Shown here: positions 1-8,211 of the stretch, one piece after another | Layout: every line of letters begins with the position of its first letter | Position numbering within the stretch: position 1 is the stretch's first letter | From: Clostridia bacterium | GTDB taxonomy: Bacteria > Bacillota > Clostridia > Oscillospirales > CAG-272 | Assembly: GCA_017440665.1 (NCBI GenBank) | Contig: JAFSGU010000042.1 | Coordinates: 1 to 35,549, forward strand | Length of the DNA: 35,549 nt | Reading direction: 5' to 3' | Program-made: the position numbers and the translations under genes | The notes under the pieces: model-generated | What the model was told of the DNA's origin: nothing | Databases searched by the model: none | The model's input: the letters and a program-made list of their open reading frames with translations, nothing else

Positions 1-60
1 CGAACAAAAGACACGAGGAAATTAATTGTCAAAGTCTCGGAGGGGAGCGCAAGTAAATAG
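1..60 (+). CDS. Possible C-terminal end of an upstream gene
   Basis: Frame 1 is open from the window edge to a TAG at 58-60 (about 19 residues ending EGSASK) and is followed 11 bases later by a strong hairpin. That is the layout expected of the last codons of a plus-strand gene whose body lies outside the window. The fragment is too short to assign to any family, and an open frame of this length can occur by chance. Confidence 0.3.
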   Translation, partial: RTKDTRKLIVKVSEGSASK

Positions 61-71
61 CCATTAAAGTG

Positions 72-101
72 GAAATCCGCCGATTTTTTTCGGCGGATTT
101 C
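72..101 (+). terminator. Intrinsic terminator (hairpin)
   Basis: An 11-bp perfect stem (72-82 with 91-101) encloses an AT-only loop rich in T. It sits between the possible upstream plus-strand gene end and the minus-strand gene ending at 225. The palindrome could act in either direction, but it lies closest to the plus-strand stop at 60. Confidence 0.6.
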
Positions 102-224
102 TCCATTTTATGTGTCTTTTTAGCCGCGATTTTGCTCTCTACCGTACCGAGTACGCCGACGAGAACAAAATCACGACTTCTGCATCTAAATGCGACACCC
201 CCCTTTGCTTGCTAACGTGTAGAC

Positions 225-716
225 TCAATTTCCGGCGTACAGCTCAAGCCGACCGAGAAAGCGGTCTTTTTTTCGGAATACTTTTGTAATGTATTTAAGA
301 TGCTTTTCACTGAAAGAATAAGTTTCGGGAATTGGTTTTTCCGACGTACTAAGGCAAAACAGCAGGTCGTAAAGGGGAGTGTATTTTTTCGCGTTTCCTT
401 CAAAATACATACCGAAGCTGTACGCGATAGTATTCAGAAGATTCCATCTGTCAAGCATACGGCTATAGTCGATCGGATTTTCAAGTGGAAGGTCAAAGTC
501 GTACTCGTACACTTCCCCGTCCGGCTTTAGTCCGCGGCTGTCACAGAATACCGCCATGGATTCTTCCGATGTGAAGTAAATGAGATTTTTCCCGCCGTCA
601 TGCAAAACGGCGTCTCCGCGTTCCGTATAATAATATAAGGTGAGATAGCTTACCCCGCGTTTTTTTATGACGATGGGATAGACTGTGTTGTCTGTAATGT
701 TGTTATCTATACGCAT
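225..716 (-). CDS. Hypothetical protein, 163 aa
   Basis: I do not recognise a named family. The predicted product is a soluble protein without signal peptide or membrane segment, with many aromatic residues (LYYYTERGD near the N-terminus, an FGMYFEG segment in the middle) and a basic C-terminal stretch (VFRKKDRF). The ATG at 716 is chosen over one at 740 because AAGGAG lies 6 bases upstream of it. It is the last gene of a short minus-strand pair, 60 bases after the membrane protein gene ending at 777. The overall look resembles small orphan proteins found near contact-dependent toxin immunity genes in Clostridia, but no toxin gene is visible, so that is only a thought. Confidence 0.75.
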   Translation of the reverse strand: MRIDNNITDNTVYPIVIKKRGVSYLTLYYYTERGDAVLHDGGKNLIYFTSEESMAVFCDSRGLKPDGEVYEYDFDLPLENPIDYSRMLDRWNLLNTIAYSFGMYFEGNAKKYTPLYDLLFCLSTSEKPIPETYSFSEKHLKYITKVFRKKDRFLGRLELYAGN

Positions 717-776
717 AGATTTCTCCTTGCATTTTATCAAAATACAGTTCTATGCGTCAAGCTCGCTTAATTGGTA

Positions 777-1172
777 TCAGCACAAAAACTCCAGTGATAA
801 TACCGTACCGACAAAACCTATAATAAAAGAAAATACGGTAACGTAATGTCCCAGATATTGGTCATGTATGATCAAAAACAGATTACAAAGTCCGATACTT
901 ATACCAAACGATGATATCCAACCGAGGATCCAAACGGTAAGCTCGGAGGAAGAAATACTATCTGCATGTAAAATACGCGAACACAGATATATATACGCTA
1001 TAGGAGCTGCCAACAGCAAAATAAATATTACAACCACCGTGAGGCAATACATAACGGGATGCCTTGATCTGTAATCGTCATCGTACCGGGGGTCAAAATA
1101 TTCCCATGCGTTTTCAGGCAATCTCCAATTATCGGTTTTGGCCTTGTTTTTCTTCTTTCGTTTGTCAGCCAT
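777..1172 (-). CDS. Small membrane protein, about 131 aa
   Basis: The N-terminus is lysine-rich (ADKRKKKNKAK), followed by an acidic/aromatic stretch (WEYFDPRYDDDYRSRHP) and three predicted transmembrane segments: one beginning at VMYCLTVVVIFILL, one at ELTVWILGWISSFG and one at YVTVFSFIIGFVGTVL. The start at 1172 is preferred because AGGTGG lies seven bases upstream; the longer reading from 1217 has no ribosome binding site. No enzymatic motif is visible. It lies upstream of the soluble hypothetical gene at 225-716 on the same strand and may be co-transcribed with it. Function unknown. Confidence 0.65.
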   Translation of the reverse strand: MADKRKKKNKAKTDNWRLPENAWEYFDPRYDDDYRSRHPVMYCLTVVVIFILLLAAPIAYIYLCSRILHADSISSSELTVWILGWISSFGISIGLCNLFLIIHDQYLGHYVTVFSFIIGFVGTVLSLEFLC

Positions 1173-1242
1173 TACTAAACCACCTGCCATATTGCAGTAT
1201 ATCCGCAGACAGAGCACTGACCACGGATATACGTTATTTATT

Positions 1243-3888
1243 TTATGCTACAAAGCTTCTGTGGAAGCGTGCGAACATGGTCGCACTCTCGCATCTCTGC
1301 GCGTTGTCAAGGGGAGCGAGGAGCGCACCGCCTGATGAGGTCTTACCCGTGATGATGCCCACGCCGTTTGCCCATGCTACAGCCTCGGCAAAGCCGCTGT
1401 ATGGACTGATCTTATCTGCGTCGGGGAATGTTGAAAGGTCAGCACCCTGTGCCATCTCTTCTCCCTTATAGTCCTTCATAAAGCGATAGAGGAACACCGC
1501 CACCTGCTCGCGCGTAACGAGGTCGTCGGGAGAGAAAGTCGTTGCGGACGAACCTGTGGTCACACCGTTTTCGAACGCCCAGATAACTGCGTCGGCATAC
1601 CACGCATCCTCGGCAACGTCGGTGAAGATGGAATTATATTCAACCGCGGGTCTGCCCTCCATGTTGTAGAGAAGCTGAACTATCATGGCTCTGGACGTGG
1701 CAACAGAGGGAGAGAATGCGGTGCCTGACGTGCCGTTCATGAGAGAATATTCGTAAGCGTATCTGACGGTGTCGGCATACCAAGCGTCGCCTGCTACGTC
1801 AGCGAAGGGGAGAGTGATGTTAGCCTTTGCAGCATCATGATAAAGTACCTTAACTTCATCTTCCGTAACCATACCGCCGTAAAGTCTGAATCGGTTGATC
1901 TTCGAGCCCTTTTCAAGCAGGAAGTTTTCACCTGCAGCGGCGCGTCCGCCAAGGTTGATGATATGGGTTGCCGCCTCATCGGGATTCCACTCGTGAGAAA
2001 GGCCGCCGCTGTGACGAACGGTCGACATAAGCGTACCGTTTACGTACAGCTGAATGTCTTTGCTGTTATATACCACTACTGCGTGTACCCACTCTCCTGC
2101 ATTGATGCTTGCGGAGGAAGGAGTGGTCTTGTTAGTGTTTTTTACGTAGAGAACAGTGCTGAGCTCGCCGTCTTCGACGTAAAGCTCAATACCTGCCGCG
2201 TCGAGAAGGCTGACGATAGTCTGCTTTTCGTCGACATTTACAAGCTTGAAGTACGCTTCGAGAGAGAATCCTTTTTTGATACCTGCAAAATCCTTTTCAC
2301 CGAAAGCATAGGTGTTGGTACGGAACTTGTTGAAGGTCATGGCATTCTGCCCAACGGTCTCGTCATATTCCATTTTTGCAACGTAGGAAAGCTCAGCGGC
2401 GTGGCCGAATGCGTCATCTGTCTTGCCGTATGAATAGTCAATGTCGTAAAGCATTTTTGCCTTGGGGAATACGGGAGTACCTATCTTGATGGTCTCGGGA
2501 GCGGAAATGGATTTGCTGTTTACGCCGTAGCTGGTCTGTGCGTATACGGTGAATTTATATTCCTTATTCCAGTCAAGCCCCGTGATGGTGGCTGTATGAG
2601 TCGTCTCTCTCTTGTCATCCGGGCGGAAAGCATCGTTTACCACGTTTACGGTTACTGCAGTACCCTCACCGTCAACGGGAGTTGCCTTTACGCGGTAACG
2701 GCGGATGAAGTCGTGGTTGTTTTCCGACGCAGAGATTGCGTTGGTGGTGAAGGTAACGTCGACGGAATCAAAGTCGCCGTTGTCCTTTACGCTTACCCAC
2801 GCATCTGCGGGGAAGGTAGGTGCCTTCGATTTGTGGGTGTATGAATCGGGATTCGTAGCATTGTCCTTGCTGTTGAAGTAGACGAAATCCTCAGGCTTGT
2901 CGGACGCGTCAAGTGTCCACTGCTCGTGTTCGTAGAGAAGACGTCCGTTCTGGAGGTCAACACGGTGTATCTCGGTAGTACCGTCGGACTTCACGTCGAA
3001 AATAACCACGCCCGAGCCGAGAGCTTCAGGGTCATTGTCATAGTCTTCGCCAACGATGCCGTCGGTGACGGATGTGAATCCGAGAGTCTGGTCGATAAAG
3101 GTAGGATTGTTGATCTGCTGATGTGAGTGCCCCGAAACGTGGATGAGCTGAGGATATTTCTGCAGAAGCTTTATGGTCTTCTGTGCAAAAGGCTCGTTTT
3201 CCGCATTGGGCGCGCCCACCACGGTTCCGCCCGTTGCCATGTGGGATACGAGGAAAATGTGTCCCTTGTAGCCCGTGGCATCGATCTCATCAAGAGAAGC
3301 TTTAATAAAGTCGTGCTTTGACACGAAATTATCGGTGTACGTAGAGCTTGTCATACTGATCTTGATAACGGGAACAGCTCCGGCTACCCAGTAAAGCTTA
3401 TCGAGAGCCTGACCTGAATAATCCATAAATCTTGACTGTGCCTTCTGCGGGTTGTCATAGTATTCGTGGTTGCCCATTGCCAGGATTGTAGTCTTGACGG
3501 GGGCACCTGCTCCCGCGCCCTGACCTGTGAAGCCTTCGTTATCAACGGTAAGGCTTTCGGTGTTTTCGGAAACGATACGCATAAGCTCCTCGTACTGAGC
3601 GGTGCGTCCGTTATTGGTGAGGTCTCCTATAAGGATAAACGCATCGGCTCCGCCCAGCTGCCCGATGGCATTATAAGCGTTTGAAAGCTTAGGAGAAGCG
3701 TTTACCGCTCCGATGTGAACGTCGCTTCCCATAACGAGACGGGCGACAACGTTTTCGTCTCTGGGGATCGCGGAGTAGACCTTGTTTGTGGGTTCCCAAT
3801 CGTATTTAGCATCTCCCATAGCGAAGACAGATACCGCACTTGACGCCATGATAAATACAACCAGGATAGCTGACAGTAATTTTTTCAT
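1243..3888 (-). CDS. Secreted SLH-anchored calcineurin-like metallophosphoesterase with LamG-like domain
   Basis: This 881-residue protein begins with a signal peptide (about 1-23). A calcineurin-like phosphoesterase domain follows with its metal ligands visible: D56-x-H58 (GSDVH), G88-D89 (IGDLT), G139-N140-H141-E142, H216 (VSHMATGG) and G253-H-S-H256. A fibronectin-III-like segment lies at about 370-480, then a concanavalin/LamG-type beta sandwich at about 525-685 (GFSLEAYF, GEWVHAVVVY, LYVNGTL), then three SLH repeats from about 693 to the end. SLH repeats bind pyruvylated secondary wall polymer, so the enzyme is probably displayed on the cell surface and cleaves an extracellular phosphoester; the substrate cannot be read from sequence. 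AAGGAG precedes the ATG. It is monocistronic or leads the two small downstream genes. Confidence 0.93.
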   Translation of the reverse strand: MKKLLSAILVVFIMASSAVSVFAMGDAKYDWEPTNKVYSAIPRDENVVARLVMGSDVHIGAVNASPKLSNAYNAIGQLGGADAFILIGDLTNNGRTAQYEELMRIVSENTESLTVDNEGFTGQGAGAGAPVKTTILAMGNHEYYDNPQKAQSRFMDYSGQALDKLYWVAGAVPVIKISMTSSTYTDNFVSKHDFIKASLDEIDATGYKGHIFLVSHMATGGTVVGAPNAENEPFAQKTIKLLQKYPQLIHVSGHSHQQINNPTFIDQTLGFTSVTDGIVGEDYDNDPEALGSGVVIFDVKSDGTTEIHRVDLQNGRLLYEHEQWTLDASDKPEDFVYFNSKDNATNPDSYTHKSKAPTFPADAWVSVKDNGDFDSVDVTFTTNAISASENNHDFIRRYRVKATPVDGEGTAVTVNVVNDAFRPDDKRETTHTATITGLDWNKEYKFTVYAQTSYGVNSKSISAPETIKIGTPVFPKAKMLYDIDYSYGKTDDAFGHAAELSYVAKMEYDETVGQNAMTFNKFRTNTYAFGEKDFAGIKKGFSLEAYFKLVNVDEKQTIVSLLDAAGIELYVEDGELSTVLYVKNTNKTTPSSASINAGEWVHAVVVYNSKDIQLYVNGTLMSTVRHSGGLSHEWNPDEAATHIINLGGRAAAGENFLLEKGSKINRFRLYGGMVTEDEVKVLYHDAAKANITLPFADVAGDAWYADTVRYAYEYSLMNGTSGTAFSPSVATSRAMIVQLLYNMEGRPAVEYNSIFTDVAEDAWYADAVIWAFENGVTTGSSATTFSPDDLVTREQVAVFLYRFMKDYKGEEMAQGADLSTFPDADKISPYSGFAEAVAWANGVGIITGKTSSGGALLAPLDNAQRCESATMFARFHRSFVA

Positions 3889-4020
3889 GTTTTTTCTCCT
3901 TATACGTTTTTATTTCACTGTCTTTATTGTACTTAAGCAAGCTTATTATGTCAATACACAAAGGGATATTCACCTAAAAAAGTAAGGGTGTACGGTGAGT
4001 ACAACGATACAGGACAGACA

Positions 4021-4340
4021 AAACCGGTTCGATTCTGTAACAATATTTGACGCTTGAAAACAAAAAGCACCTCAAAACGAGATGCTTTTGTTGTCTATCA
4101 AGGCGCGGGTCAGACGGGATGTTGTCCGGTGGTACACCGTCCCTATCGAAACCAGTTCGATGCTTGCATCTTATCAAAGCTTGATAAACAACAAAGGGGC
4201 TTCCGAAGAAGTCCTTTTGTTATCTATAAAGGCGCCAATCAGACGCCGCAAGCGGCTATCGACCCGTTCGATTCTGCTTGTCACTTTATCTTGAAAAACA
4301 AAAAATCGCTCATCGAAATGAGCGATTTCTCGTTTTTTCA
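4021..4340. repeat. Left copy of tRNA-Cys-linked hairpin / tRNA-tail block
   Basis: A direct repeat of the block at 7606-7890. Copies of the tRNA-Cys 3'-end core (plus-strand form GGCGCCAATCAGA) start at 4102 (variant GGCGCGGGTCAGA), 4231 and 4342, spaced 129 and 111 bp. Between them lie hairpins flanked by AACAAAA/TTTTGTT-like arms, a TTATCAA/TTGATAA palindrome, and plus-strand copies of the tRNA T-arm sequence. Two A-to-G changes relative to the right copy in the hairpin near 4196-4215 keep base pairing through G-U pairs. Open frames across the block translate the repeats and look non-genic. Confidence 0.8.
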
Positions 4341-4412
<72 letters not shown>

Positions 4413-4634
4413 TTACCCCTTATTTTATTGGGCTTTTTCACACTTCTTACTCGACACAAAACTCAAAAGAAACCAATTTGGAAACCAATTGTGTTTCATT
4501 TTTGATAAATTATATCGTGTTTGGAGTCGTTCGCGAATAGTCTTTCGGAGAAGTTCAAAGGTTGTTTGCGATTGGGAGAAGTGGCCTAGTTGGCCAACTA
4601 TTGATTTCATGACCAAAGCCCCCAATTTTTGTAA

Positions 4635-4772
4635 GCTTTTGAACCAAAGGTAATTACTGTAGGTGGATACTGTCATAACGAGCTTACGGACATCAACGAA
4701 CGTGAGATATTCGTCTATGCCTTCAAGATTGAGGAAAGGATTGCTATTGATGTTATGTTCCGCGAGACTTGA
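4635..4772 (+). pseudogene. Possible remnant of a recombinase C-terminus
   Basis: A 45-codon open stretch without a start ends in TGA at 4770-4772. Its last residues (NEREIFVYAFKIEERIAIDV) recall the C-terminal beta strands of large serine recombinases, where an I-x-V-Y segment is followed by I-x-I-x-F. It lies at the left edge of the tRNA-flanked island, where an integrase would be expected. The resemblance is weak, the fragment is short, and it could be chance. Confidence 0.2.
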
Positions 4773-4852
4773 TACAGAACTTTTGAATTAGCATTTTTTT
4801 GTCAAATAGGGTGCTCCCCTCTTTGATTTTTGTAAGAAAATGTTATGGAATC

Positions 4853-4881
4853 TTGTAATATTAGGAATTTCGTGATATAAT
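4853..4881 (+). promoter_or_regulatory. Sigma-A-type promoter for the island genes
   Basis: TTGTAA (4853-4858), a 17-base spacer and a perfect TATAAT (4876-4881) lie about 50 bases upstream of the first island gene, so the two-gene unit carries its own promoter. Confidence 0.65.
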
Positions 4882-4932
4882 GTTCATACAGTGGTAAAAT
4901 CACACAAATATTTTATTTTTTCGGAGGACACC

Positions 4933-5286
4933 ATGCAACAAATAGACATAAAAAGCACCTTTTTATACAAATTCGTAGTAATCCTTGCTTGGCTTGAGGG
5001 AATTGCAGGAGTAATCGGTTTCTTTGTACTAATTGACGAGATTGAAATCGGTGTAATATTCCCCATAAGTGCAGTATTTGCGATTCTTTCCCTGTTTGCA
5101 TACTTCAGCATTGCCACACACTACTATCAGGCGGCTGTTGACAAGGGATATACAAGTACATATTATCTCAACCTCGCATTCTTTTTCCCCTTTGCTGGAT
5201 ACGGACTTGTCAATGCACTTCCCGACCGCGGAAACATTTCCGTGCAGGATTCATCCGTGGTAGACGACTCTCTTCCCGAACTTTGA
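4933..5286 (+). CDS. Small membrane protein, 117 aa (island gene 1)
   Basis: The ATG at 4933 has GGAGG six bases upstream and is preferred over the in-frame codon at 4891, which falls just after the -10 box. The protein has about three hydrophobic segments (FVVILAWLEGIAGVIGFFVL, GVIFPISAVFAILSLFAYF and YYLNLAFFFPFAGYGL) and a short acidic C-terminal tail (DSSVVDDSLPEL). I do not recognise the family. It lies 26 bases upstream of the large zinc-ribbon membrane protein and is almost certainly co-transcribed with it, suggesting the two act together at the membrane. Confidence 0.7.
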   Translation: MQQIDIKSTFLYKFVVILAWLEGIAGVIGFFVLIDEIEIGVIFPISAVFAILSLFAYFSIATHYYQAAVDKGYTSTYYLNLAFFFPFAGYGLVNALPDRGNISVQDSSVVDDSLPEL

Positions 5287-5312
5287 TTTCAAACTTGCTA
5301 AGGTAAACTAAA

Positions 5313-7571
5313 ATGAGTGAAAGATATACCAGACTTTACACCTTAAACGAGAACATTTATGCCGACGGTGCCCCTATAATCATATCGGCAGGTGCACTAT
5401 TAAAGGATACAGTGACAGAAAACGTCATCGCACAGCTGAAACTCAGAAACTTTTCGAAAAAAAAGGTAAAGGCTGTAAAGGTAGAAATTACACCCTATGA
5501 TACCGCCGACAAACCACTCGGTGCCCCGATACAGTATCAGTATCTTGATCTTGAGGCGGGACATAACTCTGAATTCGGTTCTAAAAATCCTATTAAACTG
5601 CCAGATAATACCACTCGTGGTTTTGATGTTCGAGTAATTAGTGTTGTTTTTGATGATAACAGTGAATGGATTGCCGATAATAGTATCGTATGGACGCCGA
5701 TCAAATATGACAAGGTACTGCTTGAAACCGCTTTGGGAAACCCTGATCTGGCAGATGAATATCGTATCAAATACGGTAATGAATGCAACTACGAACCTAA
5801 ACAACTTCGCGATCTATGGGTCTGCTCCTGCGGACAGATCAATCACAAGTCAACCAATATATGCGATAACTGTAAAATTGCCCTCGCTTCAATGCTGGCG
5901 CTTGATAAAGAAGCTCTCAATACTTCCTGTGAAGCACGCCTTGCTGAAGAAAAAAAGGCTGCAGAAGAAGCCGCGATCGAAGCAGAAAAGAATCGTAGAA
6001 AGAATAAGATCATCGCATTAATTACGATACCGTTCGTCCTTATTTTACTCTTTTTTATTATTTGGGCTGCAACTGAGACAGACCGTGTGCTGGCGAAATC
6101 CAATGAACTGTATATGAATAATGAGCTTACTGCAGCAATTGACGTTCTCAATGATTATAATAAACCTCAAGAAACCGCTGAAATGGCAAATGTTATCTAC
6201 AGTGAAATGAGAAGCAACATTCAGAATGCAATTCATTCAAAGTACTATAGCAAGGCTCTTGCATATATCAAGGAATACGATAATTACATTGATACAAATA
6301 TTCTCCTGGAATCCCTTCATCACGCTTGTCCACACGAATTTAATGTCTTAGAAGATATTTCGGCTACGTGTACCGAGGACGGCGTAAAAAAACAACAGTG
6401 CTCTGTTTGTGAATATACCGATGTTGATATAAGATATGCCCTCGGACACGAAAACAAAACCACTGTTACTAAGGAAGCGACATGCTCTGAAGAAGGCATC
6501 AAGACAACTACGTGCTCAATTTGTAACGAATCTACTACAGAATCCATCGAAAAGCTTCCGCATAACGTAAAGAGTGAGATAACACGCAAAGCAACCTGCG
6601 CTGAGAAAGGTGAAAAAACCTTGACGTGTAAGATTTGCGGGAATATGGAGAAGGAAGAGCTTCCTACAGTTGCTCACAGCTCTAAGGACAAGATAACGAA
6701 AGCGGCAACCTGCATAGAAACGGGTATTAAACAATCTATATGTTCAGTATGCGATAAAGTGGAAAAGGAGGTCAGTATCCCCAAAACCGACCACACGTAC
6801 AGTTACGTAGTTACAAAAGTTCCTACGTGCGTCGAAAACGGATCACAGCAGGCTGTTTGTATTGTATGTGAAGCGAAGGGGGATATACAAACCATCGGCG
6901 CTACTGGACACAGTTATACTACATCTGTTACCAAAGCTGCCGATTGCACGAACGCAGGGGCTGAAAAACACGTATGTAACACATGCGGACACACTTATAG
7001 CAGTGATATATCCGCTTTGGGACACTCCTGGCAGGATGCGACGTGTACTGCTCCCAAAAAATGCACCCGTTGCGGAACAACTACCGGAAATGCACTCGGA
7101 CATAATTGGCAAAGCTCTTTCGAGCATGTGGGGAAATTCCATGGATACCTGATCAAATGTGCACTCTGTGAGATTAGAATTGAGGACGTTATTACTGTTA
7201 CATCTAATGCGCCAATTACTCTTACCGCCTTCGATTCCGCCACCGCTAACATCAATATCACGGGCATTACATATGTTATAGTTGATTATTTTGATGAATT
7301 GCGAATCAATATAATATATAACGGATATATGTCTGGTAATTTCGACGAATTGGTGCTTTCTTCTACTCCTATGAGAGTAAAAGTATTTGACAAAAACGGG
7401 AATGAACTCGAAAATTCTTACTCTCGTACCTCTGAAGATGTAGTGTTCAGCGAAGTAACTGGAGAGTTTAATTCTATGACTTCTTATGTAACTTTCACAA
7501 TAACAAACGATATCGATTCATTCAACTTTGAAGAAATGAAGTCGTTCCGTGTAGAGTTCGGCCAGCATTAA
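5313..7571 (+). CDS. Zinc-ribbon membrane protein with tandem CxxC repeats, 752 aa (island gene 2)
   Basis: Residues 1-150 form a beta-rich domain (LRNFSKKKVKAVKVEI, GFDVRVISVVFDD). A four-cysteine zinc ribbon follows at about 169-187 (W-x-C-x-C ... C-x-x-C). Then come a charged helix (EARLAEEKKAAEEAA), one transmembrane segment at about 233-253 and a short helical region. From about 338 to 600 there are roughly seven repeats of about 40 residues with the pattern (A/P)TC-x4-G-x5-C-x-x-C, usually followed by GH or PH. A C-terminal domain of about 140 residues closes the protein. There is no signal peptide, so the zinc ribbon is probably cytoplasmic and the repeats extracellular. Single CxxC pairs with nearby His suggest metal binding or disulfides in each repeat. 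Such repeats are known in clostridial surface proteins without an agreed function. Lower GC than neighbours suggests acquisition. Confidence 0.8.
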   Translation: MSERYTRLYTLNENIYADGAPIIISAGALLKDTVTENVIAQLKLRNFSKKKVKAVKVEITPYDTADKPLGAPIQYQYLDLEAGHNSEFGSKNPIKLPDNTTRGFDVRVISVVFDDNSEWIADNSIVWTPIKYDKVLLETALGNPDLADEYRIKYGNECNYEPKQLRDLWVCSCGQINHKSTNICDNCKIALASMLALDKEALNTSCEARLAEEKKAAEEAAIEAEKNRRKNKIIALITIPFVLILLFFIIWAATETDRVLAKSNELYMNNELTAAIDVLNDYNKPQETAEMANVIYSEMRSNIQNAIHSKYYSKALAYIKEYDNYIDTNILLESLHHACPHEFNVLEDISATCTEDGVKKQQCSVCEYTDVDIRYALGHENKTTVTKEATCSEEGIKTTTCSICNESTTESIEKLPHNVKSEITRKATCAEKGEKTLTCKICGNMEKEELPTVAHSSKDKITKAATCIETGIKQSICSVCDKVEKEVSIPKTDHTYSYVVTKVPTCVENGSQQAVCIVCEAKGDIQTIGATGHSYTTSVTKAADCTNAGAEKHVCNTCGHTYSSDISALGHSWQDATCTAPKKCTRCGTTTGNALGHNWQSSFEHVGKFHGYLIKCALCEIRIEDVITVTSNAPITLTAFDSATANINITGITYVIVDYFDELRINIIYNGYMSGNFDELVLSSTPMRVKVFDKNGNELENSYSRTSEDVVFSEVTGEFNSMTSYVTFTITNDIDSFNFEEMKSFRVEFGQH

Positions 7572-7605
7572 CGCCAATAAATGACTCCATAATCGACCTC
7601 ATAAT

Positions 7606-7890
7606 AGCGAAAAGTTCCTCGATTCGAGGAACTTTTCGGTTTATGAAGGCGCCAATCAGACGGAACGTTGTCCAGTGGGACACCGTCCCTATCGAAACCA
7701 GTTCGATTCTTGAATCTTATCAAAGCTTGATAAACAACAAAAGGACTTCCGAAGAAGTCCTTTTGTTATCTATAAAGGCGCGGGTCAGACGCCGCAAGCG
7801 GCTATCGAAACCAGTTCGATTCTGTAACAATATTTGGACGCTTCAATAACAAAACGGGCGCTTCTTTCGAAGTGCCCGTTTTGTTATTGA
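7606..7890. repeat. Right copy of tRNA-Cys-linked hairpin / tRNA-tail block
   Basis: Copies of the tRNA-Cys 3'-end core start at 7648, 7777 (variant GGCGCGGGTCAGA) and 7892, spaced 129 and 115 bp, nearly matching the left block. Each module contains, on the plus strand: the core, a GC-rich hairpin (7659-7687 with a five-base bulge, or GCCGC-AA-GCGGC near 7790), a sequence equal to the reverse complement of the tRNA T-arm (13 of 13 bases at 7812-7824), and a terminator-like hairpin (7742-7763, 7841-7892). On the minus strand these would be read as successive tRNA tails each followed by a terminator. Confidence 0.8.
7610..7641. terminator. Bidirectional terminator after the zinc-ribbon gene
   Basis: A 15-bp perfect palindromic stem with a one-base centre (CGAAAAGTTCCTCGA and its complement), about 40 bases after the stop at 7571. 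It would end the island transcript on the plus strand, and because it is symmetrical with AAAA/TTTT arms it could also end minus-strand transcripts from tRNA-Cys. Confidence 0.7.

Positions 7891-7892
<2 letters not shown>
7841..7892 (-). terminator. Terminator of tRNA-Cys (24-bp stem)
   Basis: 7841-7864 pairs with 7869-7892 over 24 bp with a single G-U wobble and a TTTC loop. The minus-strand base of the stem begins at the discriminator and last acceptor base of the tRNA, so the terminator starts on the tRNA 3' end itself. The T-rich arm (GCCCGTTTTGTTATT on the minus strand) supplies the U-tract. Confidence 0.75.
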
Positions 7893-7962
<70 letters not shown>

Positions 7963-7974
7963 GTAACGCATTGT

Positions 7975-8003
7975 ATTATACCACACATACTTCCCGCTGT
8001 CAA
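7975..8003 (-). promoter_or_regulatory. Consensus promoter of tRNA-Cys
   Basis: On the minus strand TTGACA (7998-8003), a 17-base spacer and TATAAT (7975-7980) lie 12 bases upstream of the tRNA. Both hexamers match the sigma-A consensus perfectly, as expected for a stable RNA gene. Confidence 0.85.
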
Positions 8004-8097
8004 GGGCTTTTATAACTTTTTCAAAAAAACTTTGCTACAATTTTCTCGTTTGTTTTGCCCTTTTTTTGTCTTTTTCGGAAAAAACCGCGTCCGCGAC

Positions 8098-8171
8098 GTT
8101 GAATTTTCAACATTGCGGTTGACACTCGGATGATTATATGCTATAATCCAAGATGTTGTAAAATCAACATC
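8098..8171 (+). promoter_or_regulatory. Perfect sigma-A promoter with flanking inverted repeats
   Basis: TTGACA (8119-8124), 17 bases, TATAAT (8142-8147). Two inverted repeats bracket it: GTTGA-ATTT-TCAAC at 8098-8111, just upstream of the -35, and GATGTTG-6-CAACATC at 8152-8171, over the likely transcription start. Both contain the half-site TCAAC, so a single dimeric regulator binding both sides of the promoter is plausible. The regulator is not identifiable. Confidence 0.75.
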
Positions 8172-8211
8172 TCAAAAGAACGAAACAATCGTATTTGAAA
8201 GGAACCTTGTT

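Noticed and set aside
1837..2433. 198-codon open frame on the plus strand inside the SLH phosphoesterase gene
   Set aside because: Antisense shadow of a clearly coding frame with recognisable domains; no ribosome binding site or family match.
4021..4340. CRISPR-like array suggested by regular 111-129 bp spacing
   Set aside because: The recurring units are tRNA-derived and palindromic with spacings far above CRISPR lengths; no cas genes.
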